Shown here: piece after piece, positions 46,256-56,418 of the stretch
How the letters are laid out: every line of letters begins with the position of its first letter
Numbering within the stretch: the first letter of the stretch is position 1
Assembly: GCF_016775005.1 (NCBI RefSeq)
Contig: NZ_JAEUXI010000004.1
Coordinates: 206,297 to 270,296 of the forward strand
Direction: 5' to 3'
Source of the DNA: Streptococcus suis
GTDB lineage: Bacteria > Bacillota > Bacilli > Lactobacillales > Streptococcaceae
DNA: 64,000 bases
Notes under the pieces: generated by a model
Told to the model about the DNA's origin: nothing
What the model saw: the letters and a program-made list of their open reading frames with translations, nothing else
Database searches by the model: none
Made by a program: the position numbers and the translations under genes

Positions 46256-47320
46256 TCAACCAGATTCCACTTCTCTCTTCAGCTTTTTAATTTCTCGCTG
46301 GACTTGACTGTACTTGCTGACACCATCAAATGCTGTTCCCCCCCTTGGGTTTTTATAATGAAAAGCCCAGTTTTTCAATGAAAGCGACAGGTTTTTCCTA
46401 GGGAACAAGCTAGGGGCTAGGTAGCGGCCTGCTTTGGTCTTCATCATTTTTTTTCGAAAGACTGGATCCATCTTTCTAACAGGAGCGATATCCAAAAGCC
46501 AATGCAGTCGGTTGTTGCGACTGGCATAGTTAAATGAAGCACCATTTATCGTTCCATTTTTATCAAACTGACCATCCCCAATCAGTAGAAATTGCCCTTC
46601 CGCTGACAGAATAAATTCGGAATGGAAATGGACCAGAATCTTCAGGTTTGGCGGAAAATGACGGACTTGATGTCCATTTGCTGATAGGAAAACTTTATTG
46701 TGGAGGCGGGCAGATTCGTCCAAGCGATAAACCTTTTTTTTCAAAGTTTTTAGATAAGAAATGAGAGCATCGCGGTCGGACTGTCCATTTTTTCCATGGT
46801 GTTGTCGCACCCAGTTAGCTTGCTGATTGGCAATTAAATACCGAAGTTGGTGCAGGTCTCTCCACAGTCCCTCCTGCGATTCATCTGAAAAGCATTCGGC
46901 AACAAAACCTGCAAAATCTTTCCAAAATGGATGGTGAGGCGGAGTTTCTTTCGACATCTTTTCCAACAAAGTAGCCGCTTCTTCTGCACTTCCCTTCCAT
47001 TCCTTTGGAAAATCTAGAAAAGAAAGGAAGAAGGCCAGATGCTGTTGTTTTTCTTGCTTAGACCCTTGCCACTGGGCTAAGCAGAGTCGGTGAAAGCTAG
47101 AGCTAGCAAACAGACCTGCTTCTGCACTGTTTATTTGGCCCTTAACCCTACTTAGAGCAGTTTGCGACCACCCCATCTGAGACAATTCTTGCAAAAAGGC
47201 ATCGCTTTTCTCAAACTGCACATCCTCCTGTTGCTTTCCCCTTGGTTCTCTGCCAGTCAATTTGTAGGCACTCCAGAGCAAAAGGACAAACAAGCTAAGG
47301 TATATGATCCAATTTGACAT
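46256..47320 (-). CDS. Membrane-anchored protein of unknown function (possibly DUF3114)
   Basis: 354 residues from ATG 47320, preceded by GGAGAAGGA; an earlier in-frame ATG at 47350 overlaps recJ. One N-terminal membrane helix (about 3-18), then a soluble domain. A late segment (HFPPNLKILVHFHSEFILSA near 233, then NGASFNYASRNNRLHWLLDI near 272) recalls DUF3114 proteins of streptococci, but I am not certain. It has many His and Arg residues and is 11 nt downstream of recJ, probably co-transcribed. No function is proposed. Confidence 0.55.
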   Translation of the reverse strand: MSNWIIYLSLFVLLLWSAYKLTGREPRGKQQEDVQFEKSDAFLQELSQMGWSQTALSRVKGQINSAEAGLFASSSFHRLCLAQWQGSKQEKQQHLAFFLSFLDFPKEWKGSAEEAATLLEKMSKETPPHHPFWKDFAGFVAECFSDESQEGLWRDLHQLRYLIANQQANWVRQHHGKNGQSDRDALISYLKTLKKKVYRLDESARLHNKVFLSANGHQVRHFPPNLKILVHFHSEFILSAEGQFLLIGDGQFDKNGTINGASFNYASRNNRLHWLLDIAPVRKMDPVFRKKMMKTKAGRYLAPSLFPRKNLSLSLKNWAFHYKNPRGGTAFDGVSKYSQVQREIKKLKREVESG

Positions 47321-47331
47321 AGATCCTTCTC

Positions 47332-49548
47332 CTAGTTTTCCATCAGCCAATTATAGATTTCTTGTACCGTTCCAAGGGCCATGAGTTCTTGTTCCATGAC
47401 CTGCTGTTTCAACTCTTGGTAAATCTGACTGTCTGCAATGGCACGTTTTTCAGCCTCAGAATTGACCGTCATGACACCGTCCGTGATGGTGACAAAGCCA
47501 AGTTCTTGGAAAATCTGAATCATTTTGACCAAGAGCGGTTGCTTGATTTTCAAGTAGTTTGCCAATTCTGCCAGCTTGTAACGGACATCAAATTCTTTAA
47601 ATTGATAAATGGTCTTGTAAAGTTTAGCAAACTGGTCTCGGCTACCGTATCCATCTAGATAATAAGGCGTCTTTATCTCATTTTTGAAATAGATGGCCTG
47701 AAAATCATGGTCTTGGAAAACGGATTTAAGGTCAGACAGATTTTCTGGTAGCTGAGCTAGAACTAGAGATTGGGCTCCAACTAGAGGACTTAAATCAGTC
47801 ATATCCAGAACAGGAACGCCATCCGGCAAGGCTTGTTGCTTACTGCGGATGTTATAGAGCTGAACACCTTCTACTCGAGCATCAACCAGCATTAATTGAA
47901 GACTGGTATTGCCGTTCCACTGGTTGACCGTCAGGGTCACTGCCAACTCCAAATTCTTTGCTTGAGAAAACTCCAAGGCTTTGTTCCCTTGACCGAAAGC
48001 TACTAAATCAAAAGCTGCTTGTCCCTTGACCAGACGGACTTTGAGGTGGGCATTCCCCTGACCCATGGTTCGTGCAGACTCAACCTGCACATCTTTCACA
48101 TAAAAAACTGGTTTTTTATTGTCCATACCATATGGCGCCAGTTTGTCAAAAGACTTGAGCGTATCCAAGGTTAATTCTTCCAAGTCCAATTCTTCGTCTA
48201 AGACCAAGCTAGACTTGCTGGCATTTTCAAGGTTATTGGTCCGAATATAGTCTGCAAGCATTTCAGCTAAGGCATCGAGCTTGTCTACTTCCAAGGTCAT
48301 TCCAGCTGCTCCAGCATGACCGCCAAAGGCGATAAAGAGATCTTGATGTTCCTTAAGAGCTTGGAAAATATCAACTGCTTCAACCGAACGGGCAGAACCT
48401 TTGGCACGACCATCTTCTATGGACAAAACAATAATAGGTTGTTGTACTTCTTCTAAGAGACGACCTGCAACAATTCCCAGAACACCAGGATTCCAGCCCT
48501 CTTTGGCAAGAACCTGAACAGGTTGATTGGGGTCAATCATTTCCTTGGCTTGGTTATAAATGTCCTGTACAATTTCCTTACGTTCGGTATTTTTAGCATC
48601 GATCATGAGGGCAATCTCATGAGCTTCTTCCTCGTCAAAGCCTGTCAGCAAATCAATGGCTGGATTGGGATCGTCCAAACGCCCAAGAGCATTCAGGCGT
48701 GGAGCAATTTGAAAACCAACGGTTTCTTCATCGAGACTAGCGGGCTCAATCCCTGCAATCTGCATCAACTCCTGTAAACCTGCTCGTTCTGTCTGCTTGA
48801 GAAGTGATAAACCATATTTGACCATGACTCGGTTTTCATCAGTCAAGCTGACCATGTCAGCAATGGTACCAATAGCAACCAAATCCAGCAAGTCTGCATG
48901 GATTGTTTCAAGAAGTGCACAGGCTAGCTTAAAAGCCACACCACAGCCCGCCAAATGTTTGAAAGGATAGTTGCCCGCTGGGTGTTCTGGGTGAACGATG
49001 GCATAGGCATTGGGCAAGGTCTCCTGTAAAGAATGGTGGTCTGTCACTACGACATCGACACCCATTTCTTGGGCATAGGCGATAGCCTCATGACCTGCTA
49101 CACCATTATCTACAGTAACAATCAGGGAAATCCCTTCCTGTTCAATGAAATACTTATAGACTGACTGATTGGGGCCGTAACCATCCGTAAAACGATTGGG
49201 AAGATAGACCCGAACCTCTGCTCCCAATTCCTCCAAAGTTTCCTTAAGGATTGATGCCGAGGTCATGCCGTCTGCATCGTAGTCCCCATAAATCAAGATT
49301 TGCTCATAGTCCTCAATAGCCCGACGAATCCGCTCCACCGCCTTATCCATATCATGGAGGAGATAGGGATCATGCAAATCCTCTAAACTCGGTTGCAAAA
49401 ATCTGGTCAAGGCTTCCTTGGTCTGGATACCTCTCTCATAGAGGAGCTTAGCTGCAAGCGGATCTAATCCTTCTTTTTTTGCTAGTTTGATAAAATCATT
49501 ATCGGAAAAACCTGGAAGAATCTCCCAGTTATAGTTTGATGTAATCAC
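47332..49548 (-). CDS. recJ: Single-stranded-DNA-specific exonuclease RecJ
   Basis: 738 residues, the long form usual in Firmicutes. Start is GTG 49548 behind AAAGGAG. DHH domain motifs: ILIYGDYDADGMTSASIL near 82, VDNGVAGHEAI near 145, VVVTDHHSLQETLP near 166; DHHA1 motif near 400 as FIAFGGHAGAAGMTLE (GGHAxAAG). The C-terminal ~170 residues form the extra RecJ_C domain. 5'-3' exonuclease in recombination and mismatch repair. Confidence 0.93.
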   Translation of the reverse strand: MITSNYNWEILPGFSDNDFIKLAKKEGLDPLAAKLLYERGIQTKEALTRFLQPSLEDLHDPYLLHDMDKAVERIRRAIEDYEQILIYGDYDADGMTSASILKETLEELGAEVRVYLPNRFTDGYGPNQSVYKYFIEQEGISLIVTVDNGVAGHEAIAYAQEMGVDVVVTDHHSLQETLPNAYAIVHPEHPAGNYPFKHLAGCGVAFKLACALLETIHADLLDLVAIGTIADMVSLTDENRVMVKYGLSLLKQTERAGLQELMQIAGIEPASLDEETVGFQIAPRLNALGRLDDPNPAIDLLTGFDEEEAHEIALMIDAKNTERKEIVQDIYNQAKEMIDPNQPVQVLAKEGWNPGVLGIVAGRLLEEVQQPIIVLSIEDGRAKGSARSVEAVDIFQALKEHQDLFIAFGGHAGAAGMTLEVDKLDALAEMLADYIRTNNLENASKSSLVLDEELDLEELTLDTLKSFDKLAPYGMDNKKPVFYVKDVQVESARTMGQGNAHLKVRLVKGQAAFDLVAFGQGNKALEFSQAKNLELAVTLTVNQWNGNTSLQLMLVDARVEGVQLYNIRSKQQALPDGVPVLDMTDLSPLVGAQSLVLAQLPENLSDLKSVFQDHDFQAIYFKNEIKTPYYLDGYGSRDQFAKLYKTIYQFKEFDVRYKLAELANYLKIKQPLLVKMIQIFQELGFVTITDGVMTVNSEAEKRAIADSQIYQELKQQVMEQELMALGTVQEIYNWLMEN

Positions 49549-49575
49549 TTTTTTCTCCTTTAATCATAGGCTACT

Positions 49576-49584
49576 ATTATATCA
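49576..49584 (-). promoter_or_regulatory. Extended -10 promoter of recJ
   Basis: TGA-TATAAT on the minus strand, about 28 nt before the recJ GTG. Confidence 0.55.
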
Positions 49585-49593
49585 TTTTTCTCT

Positions 49594-49624
49594 AAAAAAT
49601 GAGAGCCAGGACTCTACCTGACTC
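49594..49624 (-). terminator. Terminator of cls
   Basis: On the minus strand GAGTCAGG-TAGAGT-CCTGGCTC (one mismatch) followed by TCATTTTTT. Confidence 0.75.
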
Positions 49625-49661
49625 TTCACTATATTCAAAGGTTGTCTACTCTCATTTCAGT

Positions 49662-51209
49662 CTATAAAAGTGGTGAAATAATGTTCATCAAGGCACCTCC
49701 TAAACGTTTATACCAAGGATAGGTATTTTCAAAACCAACCAGAGTAATTCGCTCAGATTGGGTAAAGGAGTCCTCGAAATCCTGTAAAATATCTGCCAAG
49801 ACCTGCTTGTGATTATAGACATAGAGCCCGCATTCGAAGTTGAGATAGAAGGAACGGAAGTCCATGTTGACGGTGCCTACAGTTGCCTTCTTATCATCGA
49901 CCAAGACAACCTTAGAATGGACAAATCCTGGCGTAAATTCATAAATTTCAATTCCTGATTCCAGGTAGGTTCTAAAATCTGTCCTAGCGGCCAGATAGGC
50001 TGACTGCTTGTCATAGATATGAGGCAAAAGCAGTTTGACCCTTACGCCTCGTTTAGCGGCATAAGTCAGGTTGTCAATCATCTCGTCATCCAAGACCAAA
50101 TAAGGGGTCATGATATAGATGTAGTCTGTCGCCGACTGGATCATGTCAAGATAGACCCGCTTGGCAACTTCATCATTATCAAATGGACTTTCTCCATAGG
50201 CCAAGAAATAGCCTTCACCACCAACGACTTCTGCCTCAGCTTCACGCGCCGCTTTCAAGTATTTCAAGTCGTCAGTTGGCTTTTTCTCATTGTGGTTCCA
50301 CATCTGCAAGAACATAAGGGTAAAGTTGGATACCGCCTCGCCCTTGATCATGATGGCCGCATCCTTCCAGTAGCCAAAACGCTCCCGCTTATTGATGTAT
50401 TCGTCTGCAATATTGACACCACCCGTAAAGGCCACCTTGCCATCAATGACCGCAATTTTGCGGTGGTCACGGTTGTTCTGAACGGTAGATAAGGCAGGAA
50501 TAATCTGTGAGAATACTCGAGTCTTAATACCGTAGGAACCCAGGGTCTTGTAGTAGGTATAAGGCAAGGTGCTGAGGGAATTCATTCCATCATACATAAA
50601 CCGGACTTCCACACCCTGGGCTGCTTTTTCCTTCAGTATATCCAAAATCGATTCCCACATATAGCCGAAATCCACGATGAAATACTCCATAAAGATATAC
50701 TGCTCTGCTTTTTTCAACTCCTCCAACAGGGCCTCAAACTTGGCTTCTCCTGATGAGAAATAAACCGCATCGGTATTGGTATGAAGAGGATAGCCGACAT
50801 ACTCACTCATGTAGTGAGCCAACTTCAGCTGCTCTCTGTCTTCTTTTGCCAGACCTTTCATCACCTTTTCAGAGGTCTTACCATACTGACGCAAAATCTC
50901 TGCCTGGCGCTGAAAGGTTTTTCGATAGCGCTGGGTCTCGATATTGGACTGCAGGATAAAGTAAAAGAGGGCGCCAAAAATAGGAATGCCAATAACAAAC
51001 AAAATCCAGGTCAGCTTAAAACTAGCGTTCATGGGACGATTGATAATGGAAATAGCTACGATAATGGAAAACAGTTGCAATACGGTCAACATAGCCGGAA
51101 CATATACAGCCAGTGAGCCCACCGCCCAAAATATAGCTACTACTGTCAAGACAATTAAACTCAGTACGATAAACGTCCGACTATAAATCAATCTCCAAAA
51201 TTTACTCAT
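49662..51209 (-). CDS. cls: Cardiolipin synthase
   Basis: 515 residues. Two N-terminal membrane helices (about 8-30 and 34-75 region) and two phospholipase D HKD motifs: HRKIAVIDGKVAFTGGVNIA near 250 and HSKVVLVDDKKATVGTVNMD near 425. Joins two phosphatidylglycerols to cardiolipin at the membrane. Monocistronic, with terminators on both sides. Confidence 0.93.
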   Translation of the reverse strand: MSKFWRLIYSRTFIVLSLIVLTVVAIFWAVGSLAVYVPAMLTVLQLFSIIVAISIINRPMNASFKLTWILFVIGIPIFGALFYFILQSNIETQRYRKTFQRQAEILRQYGKTSEKVMKGLAKEDREQLKLAHYMSEYVGYPLHTNTDAVYFSSGEAKFEALLEELKKAEQYIFMEYFIVDFGYMWESILDILKEKAAQGVEVRFMYDGMNSLSTLPYTYYKTLGSYGIKTRVFSQIIPALSTVQNNRDHRKIAVIDGKVAFTGGVNIADEYINKRERFGYWKDAAIMIKGEAVSNFTLMFLQMWNHNEKKPTDDLKYLKAAREAEAEVVGGEGYFLAYGESPFDNDEVAKRVYLDMIQSATDYIYIMTPYLVLDDEMIDNLTYAAKRGVRVKLLLPHIYDKQSAYLAARTDFRTYLESGIEIYEFTPGFVHSKVVLVDDKKATVGTVNMDFRSFYLNFECGLYVYNHKQVLADILQDFEDSFTQSERITLVGFENTYPWYKRLGGALMNIISPLL

Positions 51210-51257
51210 ATCTCCTCCGTATTGACTGTAATTTCAACTATTATACAAGGAATTTTC

Positions 51258-51282
51258 AAAAAAATCTAGGCTAACCTAGATT
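51258..51282 (-). terminator. Terminator of the miaA-hflX-rnz-SDR operon
   Basis: On the minus strand AATCTAGG-TTAG-CCTAGATT (8 bp perfect) followed by seven Ts. Confidence 0.88.
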
Positions 51283-51287
51283 TTCTG

Positions 51288-52043
51288 CTACTTATAATTA
51301 AAAACCGTGCTGGCAAGAAAGTCCGCTAGTCTTGGAAAAAGCGTATAGAGTTTATGAGCTGCTGCCAGGGTCCAGGGCAGGTTGATATCCCGCTTCTTCT
51401 TGCCCATAGCTGAAACAATCTTCTTGGCAACATAGTCTGGCTGGAGTAAGAAAGCCTTGACGCTCTCTTGATAGCTTCCATCCGGGTCAGCCTGTTCGAA
51501 AAAGCTGGTTGCGATTGGACCTGGATTGACCGTAGTAACTGTCACACCATACTGGGCTAATTCCAAGCGAATAGTATTGGAAAATCCCATAGCCGCAAAC
51601 TTGGTCGCAGAATAAACGGATGACTTGCTTGATGCGATCAAACCTGACATGGAAATGATATTGATCATCTGCCCACTCCGTCTAGCCTTCATACGCTTGC
51701 CCACCAAACGACATAGGGTCATCAAGGCAAAGGTATTGATATCAAACATGGCCTGCACCTGCTGGCTGGAAAAATTCTCAAAATCATCGTAAATGGCATA
51801 GCCTGCATTATTGACCAAGATATCAATCTGCCCAAACTGGCTATCCAATTCCTCAAAGAATGCCGTCAGAGCTGCTTCATCTCGGATATCCACATCAAAT
51901 ACAGCCTTCTTGTCATGAAAGGTATAGAGTTGCTCGATTTTCTCTACATCTCGTCCTAATAAAATCAAGAAATCATCTTTGAGCAAAGGTACAATTTCCT
52001 GTACCAAGCCGCCAGAAGCACCTGTTATCAGAATGGTTCTCAT
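51288..52043 (-). CDS. Short-chain dehydrogenase/reductase
   Basis: 251 residues, classical SDR. NAD(P) loop [11 protein letters not shown] near 7 (slightly atypical TGxxxGL), NNAGYA near 80, catalytic Ser in ISMSGL near 130 and YxxxK in [10 protein letters not shown] near 144. The substrate is unknown. Last gene of the miaA operon; start overlaps the rnz stop by 4 nt. DltE-like enzymes have this layout. Confidence 0.82.
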   Translation of the reverse strand: MRTILITGASGGLVQEIVPLLKDDFLILLGRDVEKIEQLYTFHDKKAVFDVDIRDEAALTAFFEELDSQFGQIDILVNNAGYAIYDDFENFSSQQVQAMFDINTFALMTLCRLVGKRMKARRSGQMINIISMSGLIASSKSSVYSATKFAAMGFSNTIRLELAQYGVTVTTVNPGPIATSFFEQADPDGSYQESVKAFLLQPDYVAKKIVSAMGKKKRDINLPWTLAAAHKLYTLFPRLADFLASTVFNYK

Positions 52044-52969
52044 ACTTCGATTTCCTCTAAATCTTTAACAATATGAACATGATCAAAAACCTTGCTGGCA
52101 TCATTTCTCAACTGGCTAACATCCTTGGCCAAAAATCGAGGACTAATGTGGTTGAGAAGCAGCTGTTTGACACCTGCATCCTTGGCAACCTGAGCAGCTT
52201 CCATATTGGTCGAGTGTCCATGTTTTCGAGCGATTTGCTCATCTCCCTTGCCGTAGGTTGCCTCATGAACCAATACATCAGCATTAACTGCCAAACGCAC
52301 ACTAGCATAGCACTTGCGTGTATCGCCTAATATGGTCACCACCTTACCAGGTCGTGGTGGAGAAAGATAGTCACTAGCAATAATCTCTCTGCCATCCTCA
52401 AGAATCACATTTTGGCCATTTTTAATCTGTCCAAACAAGGGACCAAAAGGGACACCTGCTGCCAACAAGGCATCCGCATCCAGACTACCTTCTAAATCTT
52501 TTTGAATAACACGGTAGCCAACACATGGAACAGTATGGTCCAACTTCTCAGCGAATACCATGAATTTATCGGTTTCTAAGACCTGACCAACCGTCTCCAC
52601 TTCAAACTCATGAAAATGAATGCGATAGGGAAGTCGCGTTCCTGATACCTTCAGGCTCGTCAATACATAGGAACGGATTCCCTCTGGCCCATACAGTTCA
52701 ATATCTGTTTGTTCCTCACTGGACTGAAAAGCACGGCTCGATAAAAAACCAGGAAGCCCAAAGATATGGTCCCCATGCAAGTGGGTAATGAAAATCTTTG
52801 ACACTTTTCGCGGACGAATAGAAGTTTCCAAAATCTGATTTTGAGTTCCTTCTCCACAATCAAAAAGCCAAATTTCATTGATTTCATCCAAGAGTTTCAA
52901 GGCCAAACTGGATACATTTCGAGCCTTGGAGGGCTGACCAGCCCCCGTACCTAAAAATTGAATTTGCAT
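52040..52969 (-). CDS. rnz: Ribonuclease Z
   Basis: 309 residues. Metallo-beta-lactamase fold with [20 protein letters not shown] near 58-77 (HxHxDH), GDTRK near 208, HEATYG near 227 and [14 protein letters not shown] near 240. Cuts 3' trailers of pre-tRNAs lacking encoded CCA. Starts 10 nt after the hypothetical gene. Confidence 0.94.
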   Translation of the reverse strand: MQIQFLGTGAGQPSKARNVSSLALKLLDEINEIWLFDCGEGTQNQILETSIRPRKVSKIFITHLHGDHIFGLPGFLSSRAFQSSEEQTDIELYGPEGIRSYVLTSLKVSGTRLPYRIHFHEFEVETVGQVLETDKFMVFAEKLDHTVPCVGYRVIQKDLEGSLDADALLAAGVPFGPLFGQIKNGQNVILEDGREIIASDYLSPPRPGKVVTILGDTRKCYASVRLAVNADVLVHEATYGKGDEQIARKHGHSTNMEAAQVAKDAGVKQLLLNHISPRFLAKDVSQLRNDASKVFDHVHIVKDLEEIEV

Positions 52970-52979
52970 TGTTTACTTT

Positions 52980-53609
52980 CTAATGTTTTATATATAAAAT
53001 TGCAGAGCGACCCGACCAGGCAAAAAATAACTGACCAGAAAAACCTTCCGCTACTTCCAGCACTTCTTCCTGATTAAAGCCAGAAATCTTGACCAAACCT
53101 TTTGCCTTTTCCACCTGGGTCAAGAGATAGTCTGTTTCAACTTCCTCTAACTCGGCGTCCTCAAAGGGATTGGCTTTCATGAAAATCTTGCCCTCCTCCA
53201 CAAAGACGACATAGTGGGGAAAGACTTGGGCAATTTCAAAGAGCAAGCTATCCGTTACTTCCTCTACTCCTTCCGAAAAAACCTGAGCCAGACCGTCCGC
53301 CGACACATAGGTAAATCCGAAAGACTTGCCTGATAAATTCAGGCGGACAAAGGGCTTGTCTTCATCAAAGCTGGGTTCTTTTGGAAAAAGGCAGAGCTGC
53401 TGAGATAGAGTGAGATAGTAGTCCGTCGCCTCTTCTGCTCCTTGTTTCTGGTAGATTTCCGCAAAATAGGCATTGATAACCGAGGGCGGTGGCGTAATAA
53501 AATCTAGTTTTTGTTGGTCAGTCAAATCGGCTAATTTCTTCGCCAGATAGACCTTGTCCAGACTGGTAAAGCCACCGTATTTCATTGCCAAATCAAGATA
53601 ATCCGTCAT
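52980..53609 (-). CDS. Conserved hypothetical cytosolic protein between hflX and rnz
   Basis: 209 residues from ATG 53609 (GGAAG six nt upstream), overlapping hflX by 17 bp. Acidic, no membrane segment. N-terminal helix-turn part (SLDKVYLAKKLADLTDQQKL near 18-37), then mixed alpha/beta. The same gene sits between hflX and rnz in other streptococci. I do not recognise a domain. Confidence 0.7.
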   Translation of the reverse strand: MTDYLDLAMKYGGFTSLDKVYLAKKLADLTDQQKLDFITPPPSVINAYFAEIYQKQGAEEATDYYLTLSQQLCLFPKEPSFDEDKPFVRLNLSGKSFGFTYVSADGLAQVFSEGVEEVTDSLLFEIAQVFPHYVVFVEEGKIFMKANPFEDAELEEVETDYLLTQVEKAKGLVKISGFNQEEVLEVAEGFSGQLFFAWSGRSAILYIKH

Positions 53610-54843
53610 AAAATTCTTCCAACTTCCATTTATTGCTGGGAGCGATATAGCCTGATACCACTTCCACATCCTCTTCATAGGTCCGATTTTCAATCAGTGC
53701 CATAGTTGCCAAATCATGCAATTTATAGGCTTCAGCAAGTGGTACCCTGACCTCAAATCGTTCAAACATGGTCTTAATCTTGGCCAAGACCATCATCTGT
53801 ATATGGCCTTTGGCATTGTCATCCTTAGCGGACAGCATGACATGAGGAAACTGACTTGGGGTAAAGCTGTCATCGGTCTTGTCCAACTTGTTGTAGAGGG
53901 CCAAGCGAGGAATATCCAGCATATCCAGGTCTTTTAAAATATCCAAGACTACCTGCTCCTGCTCACTGTGATTGGGGTCAGAGGCGTCGATGACATGGAG
54001 CAAGAGGTCCACGTTCATGGACTCCTCCAAGGTGGATTTGAAGGCAGAAATCAACTCAGTCGGCAGGTCCTGAATAAAACCAACCGTATCGGTCAAGGTC
54101 ACGTTGAACTTGTCAGCCAAGTTAATCTGCTTGGTCGTGGCATCAAGTGTCGCAAAGAGTTCGTCCGCCTCGTACTGTCGCTTATCCGTCATGGCATTCA
54201 TAATAGTGGACTTACCAGCATTGGTATAGCCAATCAAGCCGATTTTGAACACGCCTGATTGCAGGCGGCGTTCACGGACAGTCGCTCGGTTCTTCTCCAC
54301 CGTTTTGAGTTGGCGTTCAATGTCGTGAATCTGATTACGAATGCTTCGACGGTTGAGCTCCAACTGACTTTCACCTGGTCCACGAGAGCCGATACCACCC
54401 GCCTGACGGCTGAGCATGATACCTTGTCCAACCAAGCGTGGCAACATGTACTTGAGCTGGGCCAAGTGGACCTGCAGTTTACCCTCGTGACTCCGTGCTC
54501 GCATGGCAAAAATATCCAAAATCAACTGCATACGGTCGATGACCTTAACCCCCAGAATCTCCTCCAAATTGACATTCTGACGGGGTGTCAGTCGGTTATT
54601 GACAATGACGGTATCAATCTCATCAGCTTCGACCATCTGGGCAATTTCTTCTAGTTTCCCTGAGCCAACAAAGGTCTTGCTGTCGTATTTTTCACGTTTT
54701 TGAGTGTAGACTCCCTTGACCAGAGCGCCAGCCGTCTTAGCCAGACTTGCCAACTCCTCCATGGACATGTCAAAGTTGTCTGTCTGCTGTAATTCCACTC
54801 CAACCAGGAGGGCGCGTTCTTGTTCTTTCTGGGTTTCAATCAT
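53593..54843 (-). CDS. hflX: GTPase HflX
   Basis: 416 residues. N-terminal HflX domain with [15 protein letters not shown] near 82, [12 protein letters not shown] near 154, then a G domain: [17 protein letters not shown] near 199 (G1), [10 protein letters not shown] near 246 (G3), NKLD near 316 (G4). Ribosome-binding GTPase that splits stalled ribosomes under stress. Overlaps miaA by 8 bp upstream, the same pairing as in many bacteria. Confidence 0.94.
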   Translation of the reverse strand: MIETQKEQERALLVGVELQQTDNFDMSMEELASLAKTAGALVKGVYTQKREKYDSKTFVGSGKLEEIAQMVEADEIDTVIVNNRLTPRQNVNLEEILGVKVIDRMQLILDIFAMRARSHEGKLQVHLAQLKYMLPRLVGQGIMLSRQAGGIGSRGPGESQLELNRRSIRNQIHDIERQLKTVEKNRATVRERRLQSGVFKIGLIGYTNAGKSTIMNAMTDKRQYEADELFATLDATTKQINLADKFNVTLTDTVGFIQDLPTELISAFKSTLEESMNVDLLLHVIDASDPNHSEQEQVVLDILKDLDMLDIPRLALYNKLDKTDDSFTPSQFPHVMLSAKDDNAKGHIQMMVLAKIKTMFERFEVRVPLAEAYKLHDLATMALIENRTYEEDVEVVSGYIAPSNKWKLEEFYDGLS

Positions 54844-55720
54844 TTAAAAATTCCTCCACAGCGGTGAAAATCTGTGACTTGTAATCTGGCTCGCCCACTG
54901 AATAAAAGGGAACCTGCATGCGATTTCTAAACCAGGTCAATTGACGTTTGGCAAAGCGGCGGCTATTTTGCTTTACCTTATCAACTGCTTCTTCTAGGCT
55001 GATTTGACCTGCTAAGTAGGGGAAAAACTCCTTGTAGCCAATTCCCATAGCAGCTTGGGCTTGGGGATGTTCTTGGTAGAGCCAGCTAACTTCATCTAGT
55101 AAGCCCGTCGCCACCATCTTATCCACTCGCTGATTGATGCGGTCGTAAAGAACCTGTCTGTCATCCGTCAGGCAGATGTAAAGAGGCTCATATTCTGACT
55201 CTGTATTTTCTAAGTTTTTGCCAAATTTTTTCAACTCTAACCCACGAATGATTCTCCGTCGGCTGTTTCCCTCGACTGTCAAACCTGACTGCTCTGCCAT
55301 TGTTTCCAACACTTCATCAGACAAATTATCGAGTTCCGCCCGATAAGCAAGAACTTGCTCCTGATCAACCTGCCCGCCCAGATGGTAGCCTTCAAGCAAG
55401 CTCTGAATGTAAAGTCCAGTTCCTCCAACAATAACGGGGAGCTTTCCACGACTAGTAATGTCAGCAATTAAGGTCTTGGCTTCTGCTACAAATTCATAAG
55501 CCGAATAGCCCTCGGTCACATCTCGGACATCAATCAAGTGATGGACCGCAGCAGCCTGCTCTTCAGGACTAGCTTTTGCCGTACCAATATCTAGTTTGCG
55601 ATAGACTTGTTGGCTATCACCGCTGATAATTTCTCCATTGTAGCGCTGGGCCAACTCAATGCCTAAGGCAGTCTTTCCTACCGCTGTCGGTCCAATGACC
55701 ACAATTACTTTTGTTTTCAT
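54836..55720 (-). CDS. miaA: tRNA dimethylallyltransferase
   Basis: 294 residues. P-loop [17 protein letters not shown] near 7-23, [17 protein letters not shown] near 34 (catalytic Asp), [15 protein letters not shown] near 100, [15 protein letters not shown] near 225, [12 protein letters not shown] near 260. Adds the isopentenyl group at A37 of tRNAs reading UNN codons. First gene of the operon ending at 51258. Confidence 0.94.
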   Translation of the reverse strand: MKTKVIVVIGPTAVGKTALGIELAQRYNGEIISGDSQQVYRKLDIGTAKASPEEQAAAVHHLIDVRDVTEGYSAYEFVAEAKTLIADITSRGKLPVIVGGTGLYIQSLLEGYHLGGQVDQEQVLAYRAELDNLSDEVLETMAEQSGLTVEGNSRRRIIRGLELKKFGKNLENTESEYEPLYICLTDDRQVLYDRINQRVDKMVATGLLDEVSWLYQEHPQAQAAMGIGYKEFFPYLAGQISLEEAVDKVKQNSRRFAKRQLTWFRNRMQVPFYSVGEPDYKSQIFTAVEEFLND

Positions 55721-55759
55721 CTTTTTCCTTGAAAATATTTTGTTTTTTCGCTAAAATCT

Positions 55760-55768
55760 ATTATAACA
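55760..55768. promoter_or_regulatory. Overlapping divergent -10 boxes for miaA and DUF3042
   Basis: On the minus strand TGT-TATAAT (55768-55760) for miaA. On the plus strand TATAAC (55762-55767) for the DUF3042 gene. The two -10 elements share the same six base pairs. Confidence 0.45.
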
Positions 55769-55788
55769 CAAGTAAAGGAGAATTCACT

Positions 55789-55959
55789 ATGGCTAAAGGT
55801 TTTGGTAAAGGATTTTTAACTGGCGTTTTATCAACCGTTGCTCTTGCCGCAGGTGCTATCTTCACCGTTCATAAAACTATCATTGAACCAGAAGAGAAAA
55901 AAGAGGCTTTCATCGAAGAAAACCGTAAAAAAGCCGCGCGCAAACGTGTCGCACACTAA
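55789..55959 (+). CDS. DUF3042 family small protein
   Basis: 56 residues from ATG 55789 with AAGGAG 8 nt upstream; the open frame extends further left but without start signals. MAKGFGKGFLTGVLSTVALA then a short hydrophobic helix (about 9-30), then a highly charged tail EEKKEAFIEENRKKAARKR. Conserved in Lactobacillales beside miaA. Function unknown. Confidence 0.85.
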   Translation: MAKGFGKGFLTGVLSTVALAAGAIFTVHKTIIEPEEKKEAFIEENRKKAARKRVAH

Positions 55960-56015
55960 TTAGAAAACACTTATTTGAAAAGGAAAGCTTGACTTGTCTT
56001 TTCAGATCGCTTTAA

Positions 56016-56047
56016 AAACCTATCTCCTATACGAGATAGGTTTTTTT
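56016..56047 (+). terminator. Terminator of the DUF3042 gene
   Basis: AAACCTATCTC-CTATAC-GAGATAGGTTT followed by TTTT; 11-bp perfect stem. Confidence 0.88.
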
Positions 56048-56124
56048 ACGAACAGTTTCATTTCTGAAAACTTAAAAATAAATGTTTAGAACACGTAAAT
56101 ACATTGTTGTTACAGGAAAAACAA

Positions 56125-56312
56125 TTTTTAAATATGTAAAATCAATGCATTTGAGTATTTTTGCATTTTAAACCATGTAAATTCAATGCATTTGCGTATT
56201 TTAAATTGTTAAAACATGTCATTTCAATGCATTTGCATACTTTAAATTTTTAAAACATGTCATTTCAATGTATTTGCGTATTTTAAATTGTTAAAACATG
56301 TCATCTCAAGGT
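56125..56312. repeat. 41-bp intergenic tandem repeat, about 4.5 copies
   Basis: The word CAATGCATTTG recurs with an exact 41-bp step: cores at 56143, 56184, 56225, 56266 and a last partial copy at 56307. The whole unit is conserved, roughly CATGTCATTTCAATGCATTT followed by GCGTATTTTAAATTGTTAAA. A more degenerate copy may precede at about 56084. It is AT-rich, with no coding frame. It lies between the DUF3042 and MFS terminators in a 459-bp gap that otherwise contains only those terminators. Confidence 0.85.
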
Positions 56313-56385
56313 TGTGGCCTATTTAATCTGAATTCCTATTAGGAGTTCTAAAGTTTTCTAGTCTACTCGTCAAAGATAACAGACA

Positions 56386-56412
56386 TAAAAAAAGGCTGGC
56401 AGTTGCCAACCT
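56386..56412 (-). terminator. Terminator of the MFS gene
   Basis: On the minus strand AGGTTGGC-AACT-GCCAGCCT (one mismatch) followed by seven Ts. Confidence 0.82.
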
Positions 56413-56418
56413 ATACAT

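Noticed and set aside
56125..56312. CRISPR array
   Set aside because: The full 41-bp unit is repeated with no unique spacers, and there are no cas genes nearby.
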